Below are positions 55,172 through 63,023 of a stretch of 64,000 nt of DNA, one piece after another. Source of the DNA: Sinorhizobium fredii (GTDB lineage Bacteria; Pseudomonadota; Alphaproteobacteria; Rhizobiales; Rhizobiaceae). The stretch is taken from positions 248,001-312,000 of the forward strand of contig NZ_CP024309.1 in assembly GCF_002944405.1 (NCBI RefSeq), in the 5' to 3' direction. Each line of letters begins with the position of its first letter. The first letter of the stretch is position 1. The notes beneath the pieces are model-generated. The model searched no databases. It saw only the letters and a program-made list of their open reading frames with translations, and was not told where the DNA came from. The position numbers and the translations under genes are program-made.

Positions 55172-56359
55172 TTAGATTACTCCCAGGTCTCTGCCAACCT
55201 CCACAAAAGTCTCAACTGCGCGATCGATATCGGCCAACGAATGTGCTGCCGACATCTGCGTCCGAATACGTGCTTGGCCTTTCGGTACGACTGGAAAGTA
55301 AAAACCTACAACATAGATTCCGCGTAACAGCATATTTTCTGCCATCTGCCGGGCCAAGAATGCGTCCGCCAACATGATAGGGATGATGGGGTGGTTCGCG
55401 CCGGCTAGGCTGAAGCCGGCACTGCTCATTTTGGTTCGAAAGAGCTCGGCGTTAGAGTAAAGCTTTTGCCGCAACACATCCCCGCCCTCGATTAGCTCAA
55501 AAACCTTCAGAGACGCCGAAGCAATAACCGGCGCCAGCGTGTTGGAGAACAGATAAGGACGCGAGCGCTGCCGTAGCCATTCGATGATCTCGGCCTGGGC
55601 CGAGGTGTAACCGCCCGACGCGCCGCCGAGCGCCTTTCCGAGCGTGCCGGTGATGATGTCGACCCGGCCCTCAACGCCGCAATATTCCGGCGAGCCGCGG
55701 CCGTTCCTGCCGACGAAGCCGACGGCATGGCTGTCATCGACCATGACCATCGCGCTATATTTCTCGGCGAGATCGCAGACGCCCTGCAGGTTGGCGATGA
55801 TTCCATCCATCGAGAAGACGCCGTCGGTGGCGATCATCTTAAAGCGGCTGCCCTCTGCCTTCTTCAACTCTTCCTCGAGTGCGGCCATGTCATTGTTGGC
55901 GTAGCGGAAGCGCTTGGCCTTGGAGAGACGCACGCCGTCGATAATCGAAGCGTGGTTCAGCGCGTCCGAAATGATCGTATCCTCTTCGCCGAGTAGCGTC
56001 TCGAAGAGACCGCCATTGGCATCGAAGCAAGAGGAATAGAGGATCGTGTCTTCCATGCCAAGGAACGAGGATATGCGCGCCTCTAGCTCCTTGTGCTCCT
56101 CCTGCGTGCCACAAATGAAGCGTACCGAGGCCATACCATAGCCGTACCGGTCGAGCGCCTTCTTCGCAGCAACGGCGATTTCCTCATTGTCGGCAAGACC
56201 AAGATAGTTGTTGGCGCAGAAGTTCAAGACCTTGTCGCCGCCAACAATGGTGATCTCGGAGGACTGGCGAGAGGTGACGATCCGTTCTGATTTATAAAGC
56301 CCAGCGGACTTAAGTTCAGCTAGTTCCCTTTTAAGATGTGCGAGAAAGGTACTGGTCAT
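55172..56359 (-). CDS. kbl: Glycine C-acetyltransferase (2-amino-3-ketobutyrate CoA ligase)
   Basis: 395 residues from the ATG at 56359 (E. coli 398). PLP fold: [80 protein letters not shown], and PLP-binding K242 in [14 protein letters not shown]. It cleaves 2-amino-3-ketobutyrate with CoA to glycine and acetyl-CoA, the second step of threonine breakdown. The usual partner tdh is absent. The glycine formed could feed the riboswitch-controlled dadA-glcB operon. Confidence 0.93.
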   Translation of the reverse strand: MTSTFLAHLKRELAELKSAGLYKSERIVTSRQSSEITIVGGDKVLNFCANNYLGLADNEEIAVAAKKALDRYGYGMASVRFICGTQEEHKELEARISSFLGMEDTILYSSCFDANGGLFETLLGEEDTIISDALNHASIIDGVRLSKAKRFRYANNDMAALEEELKKAEGSRFKMIATDGVFSMDGIIANLQGVCDLAEKYSAMVMVDDSHAVGFVGRNGRGSPEYCGVEGRVDIITGTLGKALGGASGGYTSAQAEIIEWLRQRSRPYLFSNTLAPVIASASLKVFELIEGGDVLRQKLYSNAELFRTKMSSAGFSLAGANHPIIPIMLADAFLARQMAENMLLRGIYVVGFYFPVVPKGQARIRTQMSAAHSLADIDRAVETFVEVGRDLGVI

Positions 56360-56383
56360 TAACGTATCCACGTGCATCGGGTG

Positions 56384-56421
56384 CAAAAATGCGACGGCTC
56401 TTCCGCATAGCAGAGCCGTCG
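56384..56421 (-). terminator. Rho-independent terminator after the aminotransferase gene
   Basis: Stem CGACGGCTCT/AGAGCCGTCG (56392-56401, 56412-56421) with 10-base loop, followed on the minus strand by ATTTTT. It separates the aminotransferase gene from kbl. Confidence 0.8.
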
Positions 56422-56443
56422 GCTTGGACGAGTATTGATCGAG

Positions 56444-57403
56444 TTACAGATAGGCTACCGGCGTCGACCAGCCCTTATCGAAATGCTTTTGCCAATACAG
56501 ATCGGTAAGTTGGCGCGTTACCGGACCTACTTTTCCTGTGCCAACGGTGGAACTATCAATTCGAGTAACCGGCATGATGCCCCCGGCAGTCGAGGTGATG
56601 AACACTTCGTCCGCTTGGCTAAGCTCCTCACGAGGTAGGTCCGCGGCAGCAACTGCTACGCCGATTTCCTTGCATAGGTCGAATACCGTCTGGCGTGTAA
56701 TCCCAGGCAGAACCCCAAAGGCTGGAGTCTTCAACTGACCGTTCTTGACAGTGAAAACATTAAAGCCCGGGCCTTCGGCAATGTTGCCATTGGTGTCCAT
56801 AATAAGCGCGGTCTCGGCCCCAGCATCGTAAGCGTCGAAAAGGCCTTTCACCAGGTCAAGCCAATGGTAATTCTTGATTGTAGGATCCACTGAGTTTGGC
56901 GGGATTCGAACGGTTTCGCTTACGCCGACGTGCAAGCCTCGCTCCAGTTGTTCTTTGTTGGCTACAGAGCCGAAAGGCACAGCGAAGGCAATAAGCCGGT
57001 TCTCAGCGTCGCGCGGATCGCGACTAAATGTCGGTGAACCGCCGCGCGTGCATATCATCTCAACATAGGCTGATTTGTGGCCAGAAAGGGCGACGCAGTT
57101 CGACAGTATTCTCTCGACCTCATCTCGCTCGTAGGGCACCTTCATTCGGAGACGCTCCATTCCCCTGAAGAAGCGATCAAGATGAAGATCCAGTCTGAAG
57201 AAGCGCCCCTCCCAGACGTGGACGGTGTCGTAAGTAGCATCGGAGTGAAGGAATCCCCAGTCAAGGACCGAGACCTTCGCTTCTGACATTGGGAGATACT
57301 GCCCGTCCATGAAGGCGACGCCGTGAGGATAACGGCGCATATCTTTATGGCTAGGTTCGACTTCCGGAACGCCCACCATCGGCTCCGTCGTGGCAACTGT
57401 CAT
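56444..57403 (-). CDS. Class IV PLP aminotransferase (D-amino-acid/branched-chain type)
   Basis: 319 residues. Fold-type IV blocks: GVAFMDGQYLPMSEAKVSVL, DWGFLHSDATYDTVHVWEGR, PTIKNYHWLDLVKGLFDAYD with the PLP Lys (IKNYHW), AETALIMDTNGNIAEGPGFN, GVLPGITRQTVFDLCKEIGV and EVFITSTAGGIMPVTRIDSS. It moves amino groups between D- or branched-chain amino acids and keto acids. The neighbouring racemase-like gene and dad remnants favour D-amino acids, which is inference. It ends at the terminator at 56384-56421. Confidence 0.88.
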   Translation of the reverse strand: MTVATTEPMVGVPEVEPSHKDMRRYPHGVAFMDGQYLPMSEAKVSVLDWGFLHSDATYDTVHVWEGRFFRLDLHLDRFFRGMERLRMKVPYERDEVERILSNCVALSGHKSAYVEMICTRGGSPTFSRDPRDAENRLIAFAVPFGSVANKEQLERGLHVGVSETVRIPPNSVDPTIKNYHWLDLVKGLFDAYDAGAETALIMDTNGNIAEGPGFNVFTVKNGQLKTPAFGVLPGITRQTVFDLCKEIGVAVAAADLPREELSQADEVFITSTAGGIMPVTRIDSSTVGTGKVGPVTRQLTDLYWQKHFDKGWSTPVAYL

Positions 57404-57640
57404 GTTTTCTTCCTCTAACCGTGGCTACGCCAAGATCTCTGCGCGCGTCTGACTTCATGCTGTCCCCCAGGGACTTCATGTACTTTCCACGCGCAAGCTT
57501 GTTGCTGTTAATCGTTCGCTCTATGGTTCCGTTAGATCTGGAACTGCTAAGGTGTGCATGAAGAACAAGAGGACCGAAGCCGCTTGTCCGGTCAATCCGG
57601 CACGCACTTATTCATTGCATCAAACTATGCGCATGCACGA

Positions 57641-58174
57641 TCAAATCGCTGCCGCAAGCGCAATAGACACTTCAAAATACACCCTCAGTTGCGGTAAAAA
57701 AATCAGTGTGAATAGGCTTTGGACCAGAATACGAGGTTCGAACTTCACACGGTCGAGTGTGATCATGCTTCTAAACTTGCGAACGTTTGGATTGGTATAG
57801 AGCTTCGTCTTCACGAACACGTCGAACGCTTCGACGTCTTCTACTGCGACGATCAGAACGAAATCTGCATCTCCCGTGACCATGTAGCATTGGGTTACTT
57901 CTTTTGCGGCGCGCATAGCGCGCTTGAATTCGTCGACAAGATCTAGACGTTCCCGGTCTAATTCCACATTAACAACAACGGTCAGGGATTTCCCCAGAGC
58001 CTTAGGATCCACAAGCACAATGTCGGCAATTATCACACGGTCCGCTCGAAGCTTATTGACGCGCCGCATACACGAGGCTGCCGAAGAACCAACGAGCTCC
58101 GCCAGTTCCGCAAACGACAGTCTGTTGTTCTTTTGAAGTGCGGCGATGAGGCGTCGATCGAGATCATCCAGCAT
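57641..58174 (-). CDS. Lrp/AsnC-family regulator, DadR-like
   Basis: 177 residues. Residues 1-55 are the HTH (LDDLDRRLIAALQKNNRLSF, AELAELVGSSAASCMRRVNK), residues 65-145 the RAM ligand domain (LTVVVNVELDRERLDLVDEF, VTQCYMVTGDADFVLIVAVE). The last 20-25 residues after EPRILVQS are extra compared with the normal 150-160. It is divergent from remnants of dadA and ridA (58250-58690), the usual DadR arrangement for D-alanine catabolism. It could also bind the leaders of the binding-protein genes (inference). Confidence 0.88.
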   Translation of the reverse strand: MLDDLDRRLIAALQKNNRLSFAELAELVGSSAASCMRRVNKLRADRVIIADIVLVDPKALGKSLTVVVNVELDRERLDLVDEFKRAMRAAKEVTQCYMVTGDADFVLIVAVEDVEAFDVFVKTKLYTNPNVRKFRSMITLDRVKFEPRILVQSLFTLIFLPQLRVYFEVSIALAAAI

Positions 58175-58249
58175 TATCTTGCAGCTCCAGTATTCGTTTT
58201 ACCCGATCGGCAGCACCGAGGTAAACAGTTCAGCCATCTTAGCCCATGA

Positions 58250-58514
58250 CTTTTTACGACGCACGCTCCAAATTCCGCCCGCAGGTGCAACGTACATTTC
58301 GCAAACGGGAGAGGTATGCAAGACAATAGCCCTGGGTTCTGGCGGATTCAATGACGGAAAGCTCGTCATCGGCCAACCGAAATGCAGGGGCTCTTCCCAA
58401 TTCCATCCACGATGGACAATGAGCTCCGGTTTGGCTCGCGTCATTGCGCATCTCGTGGCGGGCCTGAAGCCGGAGATCAATGCAATGGATTTCTCCGTCA
58501 GCCGCGACGCCTGA
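58250..58514 (+). pseudogene. dadA C-terminal remnant
   Basis: Reads FHPRWTMSSGLARVIAHLVA and GLKPEINAMDFSVSRDA, which matches the C-terminal end of DadA (GHGTLGWT..GSGR..ADL..G.KPEI). The FAD domain is gone. It is followed by the ridA remnant, as in rhizobial dad operons. Confidence 0.6.
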
Positions 58515-58549
58515 GCTATTTCACTCGAAACGCCTGGGAGAACTGAACT

Positions 58550-58690
58550 ATGATCGAACAGGTTTCAGCCACCAACGCGCTGGGCGCAATCGGTTCCTAC
58601 GCGCAGGCGATCAAGGTCGGCGAATAGCTCTTCTTCTCCAGACAACCGCCGCTCAATTGAAGGGAATTGAGTTCTGGTGTTCTGTCGACC
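58550..58690 (+). pseudogene. ridA N-terminal remnant with in-frame stop
   Basis: Reads IEQVSATNALGAIGSYAQAI, KVGE, a TAG, then LFFSRQPPLN, resembling the RidA N-terminus (AIGPYSQAIKVGNLLFTSGQ). RidA removes reactive enamine/imine products of amino-acid metabolism. The gene is cut short by the stop and by later decay. Confidence 0.65.
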
Positions 58691-59036
58691 GGCCCAGCTA
58701 GAAATGCGTGCCGACTTACAAGTATTGTTAAATACTAGAATAACACCGCTCCACTCCGCGAAGTTTCTAGAAAGCGACAGATCATCACTGACGTCGGCCG
58801 GATGGAATGTGCTGAGGGAGATTGGCCAAGCCGGATGATTGCTATTTGTTACGGCCGCCCCGAACGAATTCTGCCGGCTGCCGCCATCCCAAAAGCGTTC
58901 ACAACGTCCATTTCGAATGAGCCGGCCGCATCAAAGCAATCATGCCGAAAAACTGTATGGCCTCAATTCACACAAGCCTCGTTTCATAGGATTTCCTGTT
59001 GGCGATGCGAGCTGACCTTAGCCCGCTCGCCTGCCG
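58691..59036. other. No gene assigned
   Basis: No coding recognised; the expected racemase gene of a dad operon is not seen here. Confidence 0.4.
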
Positions 59037-60251
59037 CTATGCAGCAAGGATCCGGGCCAGGGCTAGCATCTGTGGCAGAGTAATCGGAACATTGCCGACG
59101 CTGGCCGGAACGGGATGCGACGCCAAGCGCGCAACCACCATGTCCACCTTAGGGGCAACATAGAGCAGTTGCCCGTGCATGCCTTGGCCCATATATGCGC
59201 CCAGCTCATCGTGTGTCACGACCCATTGCGTGCGATATTCGTAGCTACTGTTCTGCACGTCAGCTACTACCGACGCAGGCACCAGCTGCTTTCCGTTCCA
59301 CTCGCCATTGCGCCGCATAAGCTCGCCGAAACGCGCCAGATCTCGTGCAGTTGCCGAAAGACCTGCACCGGCCATAGGCGTACCGGCGGAATCGACGAAG
59401 ATGTATCCGTCTTCTTCGCAGCCCAGTGGAGCCCACAGTCGTTCATGCAAGAGTTCCGTAAACGAGCGCCCAGTCACGCGGTGCATTACCCAAGCCAGCG
59501 CATCCGTGTTCACGGTTTTGTAGTTCCAGGTTCCGCCGTGAACGCCTTCCTTGCGTATAGTGCAAACGTAATCAAACAAAGTCTGCGGCCCGTCTGAGCC
59601 AACCGGCCGAGGTCGCCAGCCGCAGGCGCGCGCATGCTCCCAGAAATGGGCGTGTTTATCGGTATACACTTCGCTGTAGTCTAGGCCTGTCCGCATGTCC
59701 ATCACCTGGCGCAGCGTCGCGTCCTCGAATGCGCTGCCTCGCAGCTCCGGTACATAGTAAGCGAGCACCTTGGAGTCGTCGAGCACGCCTTCATATACGA
59801 GCGTCGCGGCGATGGTGCCAGCATATGACTTCGTAATTGAGTGCAACGCGTGCGGCAGGTGCGGCTCGAGCGCGCCGAAGTATCGCTCATAGACGATGCG
59901 GCCGCGATGCAGTACCACAATCCCGTCCGTGTAGGTATCGTAGAGCGCTTCATCGAAACGGAGCATGTGCCCGTTCGCATCAGAAAAGGTTAGCGCGTCG
60001 ATGTCGGCGGCCCTGTCGCTGCGATCAAACGGTGCAGAGCCGCCCTGACCGCGCCACACGCTCACAGTCGGCACCAGCTCGCACATGTGCGACAGCGACC
60101 ACCGCAGCTGCGGAAAATTTAGAAATTCGTCACTCTCGAATGTGATGCGCTTGTCATCGACTGGCGGCGAACCGCGCATCCAGCCGAGTTCATTCGGATC
60201 TGAAGCGCGACCATCGAGATATCGCTGTCCATTGAATTCAAACATGCCCAT
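59037..60251 (-). CDS. Serine hydrolase, 6-aminohexanoate-dimer hydrolase (NylB)-like
   Basis: About 404-411 residues; the start may be 60272, 60251 or 60245 (AAAGATT before the second). Beta-lactamase/DD-peptidase fold with catalytic S-I-T-K (S145 and K148 counting from the 60272 start: HALHSITKSYAGTIAATLVY) and Y251 in TWNYKTVNTDALAWVMHRV, the same spacing as in NylB. Other NylB-like blocks: VLAYYVPELRGSAFEDATLR, QVMDMRTGLDYSEVYTDK, GLSATARDLARFGELMRRNG, GQGMHGQLLYVAPKVDMVVA. No signal peptide, so cytosolic. It would hydrolyse a linear amide or ester. It lies downstream of the third binding-protein gene on the same strand. Confidence 0.85.
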   Translation of the reverse strand: MGMFEFNGQRYLDGRASDPNELGWMRGSPPVDDKRITFESDEFLNFPQLRWSLSHMCELVPTVSVWRGQGGSAPFDRSDRAADIDALTFSDANGHMLRFDEALYDTYTDGIVVLHRGRIVYERYFGALEPHLPHALHSITKSYAGTIAATLVYEGVLDDSKVLAYYVPELRGSAFEDATLRQVMDMRTGLDYSEVYTDKHAHFWEHARACGWRPRPVGSDGPQTLFDYVCTIRKEGVHGGTWNYKTVNTDALAWVMHRVTGRSFTELLHERLWAPLGCEEDGYIFVDSAGTPMAGAGLSATARDLARFGELMRRNGEWNGKQLVPASVVADVQNSSYEYRTQWVVTHDELGAYMGQGMHGQLLYVAPKVDMVVARLASHPVPASVGNVPITLPQMLALARILAA

Positions 60252-60272
60252 CGATAATCTTTCCGTGTTCAT

Positions 60273-60562
60273 GTTGTAGGTTTATGCAACGATTCTTTTC
60301 TGACATGAGGCTTAGTAGCGTCTCATCTAAACTTGATATAGTCCGTCTGCCATTTCGTGTGCTAACAGGGAGTCACTATCCCTTTTCTTGGTATCGGGTG
60401 GCAGCTCTTATCCCGTCGCAAATGTGGGTTCCCCGTGAGGGCAACCCGTCACATCTAGCAACAAACCAGTATGAGGCAGAGCACCTCGGGTTCGACGTAT
60501 CCTGATAACGCATGAGAATTTCTTCCTTTAGTGGGCAGAGTTTAATCTGCGCCGCGGCAGTG
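60273..60562. other. Intergenic between binding protein 3 and NylB-like gene
   Basis: 290 bases with no gene; it is where a promoter for the hydrolase or a processed transcript end should be. Nothing specific was identified. Confidence 0.4.
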
Positions 60563-61387
60563 CTACCTTGGGGAAGTTTGGTCCGAGCCGTACCATTTGA
60601 TCGACAGCTTGGAGAGCGAGCCGTCATCCTTCATGCTCTTGACGGCCGCCGCAATTTTCTCGCTGAATTCCTTGTCGCCATGAAGCACGGCGATTACCGC
60701 CGGCGCGGATACCAGTGGATCGCCGATTACTTTGAACGGGTAACCAGCTTTGATCATCGCTCTTGCATTCAGCTCCTCATCAAGAATGCCATGAAGACGA
60801 ACGCCATCGCCTAGGCGGAGATCATCTGCTGAAGCAGCGGTAGACGGGTAGCTCTTAACCGCACTCGGCGTAAATTCGTACTTAATCGGTGGAGCGTTGT
60901 ACATTTCGAGCGCGTGTTTAAGATAGGATTCCTCTGACGAACCTGCAGCAGCACCGATTACCTGCCCATCAAGGTCGGAAGACTTGGTCGCCTTGCTATC
61001 TTTGTGAACGACGGCAACAGTGTTGCCGTAGATGTACACGGCTGAAAAGTCGAATAGCTTGGCGCGGGGGGCTGTCGGCGTCATCTGTCCCATGGTGAGA
61101 TCCCAACGACCGTCCCATTTTCCCGAGGCTACAATATCCCAGTCGGGCGTTACAAATTGCGCCTCGACGCCCATATACTTGGCAACGCCTTTAGCGACGT
61201 CGACATCAAAGCCGTCAAGTTGCCCCTTGTCGTTAATGAACGAGGCAGGGGGCCAGTCGGCGCTTGTCGCCACTGTCAGCGCCTCCTTGGCGAGAACGCG
61301 ATCAAGTACTTCGCCCGCATGGGCGGAGCCTGAGCACGCAAGGACGATCGATGCAGTCGTTGTGAGCCTTCTTAAAAGCCTGTTCAA
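60563..61387 (-). CDS. Polar amino-acid ABC binding protein (paralogue 3)
   Basis: 274 residues from a TTG start with AGGGGAGC upstream. Signal peptide LTTTASIVLACSGSAHA. Blocks as in paralogue 2: TVATSADWPPASFINDKGQL, DGFDVDVAKGVAKYMGVEAQ, SGKWDGRWDLTMGQMTPTAP, DLDGQVIGAAAGSSEESYLK. It has no permease or ATPase next to it, so it may use the transporter at 52137-53977 or deliver ligand to another system (inference). Confidence 0.92.
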   Translation of the reverse strand: MNRLLRRLTTTASIVLACSGSAHAGEVLDRVLAKEALTVATSADWPPASFINDKGQLDGFDVDVAKGVAKYMGVEAQFVTPDWDIVASGKWDGRWDLTMGQMTPTAPRAKLFDFSAVYIYGNTVAVVHKDSKATKSSDLDGQVIGAAAGSSEESYLKHALEMYNAPPIKYEFTPSAVKSYPSTAASADDLRLGDGVRLHGILDEELNARAMIKAGYPFKVIGDPLVSAPAVIAVLHGDKEFSEKIAAAVKSMKDDGSLSKLSIKWYGSDQTSPR

Positions 61388-61600
61388 CTTAGCTCCCCTT
61401 AGTTGTGTTGGTTGCCAGTACGCTAAAACTGCGATTTAGTGCACGTGATTTGATTGTTAACGCACAGCAATTGGCGGGTTGCGCCAAAATGGGGCGAACG
61501 CCGAAATAGTTGCTTCAAAAATGCCTTCTTTTGAAATGGTCCGGCATGGGGTCGCAGCGTTTTCAGGAGAACTGATCGTGCAATACAATGCGACTTCAAC
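61388..61600 (-). promoter_or_regulatory. Conserved leader of binding-protein paralogue 3
   Basis: On the gene strand it has ATTTCGGCGTTCGCC and CATTTTGGCGCAAC (61483-61507), TTTTTGAAGCAACT upstream and TGCTGTGCGTTAACAATCAA downstream. Same blocks and order as the leaders of the other two copies. Confidence 0.75.
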
Positions 61601-61729
61601 TGAGCTCTTAGATAAGGACCGTGAAGGCAGTAGCCAGTGGACGCTGCCTTAACGCAAGCGTAGGTTTCTCACACTTTCGGCTGGGCGCTTCAGCATGCTC
61701 TCCTGAGCGCTTCTGCCTTGCCGACGAAA

Positions 61730-62655
61730 GCGTCGTCCGTGAACTATCCGTGCGCCTCTGATAATGCTCTGTAATTTCAGCTTTCCTGCGGTGTAGTGTT
61801 GCAAGAAAGGCGCTCTCTGAGGGCGCTTTTCTTGCAATATGATTTTGCGGTTTTCTGCCTCGGCGCGGCGTGATTCACTGGCTTTAGCGGCGGTGAATCG
61901 AGGAGCGGCGATGTCGAGACCACGCGAGCGGCGCGAGACGGGAGAGCAGGACCTGTTCCGCGCCCGGCTGGATCAGATCATCAACATGACGCACGAACTG
62001 GTGCGGCTGGCGCAGACGATCGACTGGCCGGTCTTGGAGCGGCGCTTCGGTGAAGTCTATTGCGATGGCCCCGGCATGCCGCCGCTGCCGACGCGGCTGA
62101 TGGCCGGGCTGGCGATCCTCAAGCATACGTTCAACCTGTCGGACGAGGAGCTGTGCGCCCGCTGGGGGGAGAACCCCTATTTCCAGTATCTCTGCGGCGA
62201 AGAATTCTTCCGCCACGACCTGCCCTTCGACCGCTCGTCGATGACGCGCTGGCGGGGCCGCATGGGCGAGGAGCGGCTGAGCGCGCTGTTGCAGGAAAGC
62301 CTGGCGGTTGCGGTCAAGACCGGGGCGATGCAGCCCTCCGACACGCGCCGGGTGATCGTCGATACCACCGTGCAGCCGAAGAACGTGATGTTCCCGACCG
62401 ACGCGAAGCGGCGGCGCTCGGCCGTCGAGCCGGTCATCGGCCATCTCAAGGCCGAGCACCGCATGGGCCGCAACTATCTCGCCGGCGAACACGGCGACGC
62501 CATCAACGCCGTGCTGGCTGCCGCCGGCTACAACTTCTCGCTCCTCCTCAACTGGTTGAGGCAGCTTTTGTGGCTGCTGCTCGCCTGGCTGCTCGGGGGA
62601 GCGAACCCGCACGCCGCCTAAGTCCGCTTATTGTTCACGGCCGACGAAAGCCCTC
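61730..62655 (+). mobile_element. IS5-superfamily element, internally deleted
   Basis: Possible ends are CGTCGTCCGTGAAC near 61731 and, inverted, GTTCACGGCCGACG near 62635-62650. A GCAAGAAA...TTTCTTGC hairpin with GGCGC/GCGCC-type inner pairing lies at 61801-61834, before the transposase gene. Confidence 0.55.
61911..62621 (+). CDS. IS5-superfamily transposase with in-frame internal deletion
   Basis: 236 residues from the ATG at 61911 (GAGGAG upstream), against about 450 in full-length relatives. N-terminal part RLDQIINMTHELVRLAQTID, MPPLPTRLMAGLAILKHTFN, NPYFQYLCGEEFFRHDLPFD and the first catalytic Asp (VIVDTTVQPKNVMFPTDAK) are normal. Directly after them comes the C-terminal part RRRSAVEPVIGHLKAEHRMG with the Glu. 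The roughly 200 residues carrying the second Asp are missing. Confidence 0.85.
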   Translation: MSRPRERRETGEQDLFRARLDQIINMTHELVRLAQTIDWPVLERRFGEVYCDGPGMPPLPTRLMAGLAILKHTFNLSDEELCARWGENPYFQYLCGEEFFRHDLPFDRSSMTRWRGRMGEERLSALLQESLAVAVKTGAMQPSDTRRVIVDTTVQPKNVMFPTDAKRRRSAVEPVIGHLKAEHRMGRNYLAGEHGDAINAVLAAAGYNFSLLLNWLRQLLWLLLAWLLGGANPHAA

Positions 62656-63023
62656 CGTTGTGAGTTTGTTTCGCCAGTTCGATGACCTCTTGGCACCTGT
62701 CTGGATCCGCGGACACTTGCCGCAATGTACGCCGGCATGTTTGCAAGGGCGTAAAAAGCGACTTGCCCAGCTGTAGAATATGGGTGGCCCCTTTGTAAGC
62801 CGGTCAGGGCGTCACGGCTATTTCAAACTACCCCGCTTAATGGTCCAGGCGTTTCACGGAAAACATGCGATTGATCCCCAGTTCGCAAGCGGATGCGCAA
62901 TTCTCCCGAAACATGATAGGCCAAATTTTTTACTTTCGGCCGATCCTCGGTTTTCGCGAATCGTCTCCTTTGCATTTAATATTAGAGGCGAACGGAGGTT
63001 CGGTTTCAATAAGGGCAACGAGC
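62656..63023. other. Upstream region of the M20 gene; no gene
   Basis: Short frames only. It should contain the promoter of the amidohydrolase gene. Confidence 0.4.
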
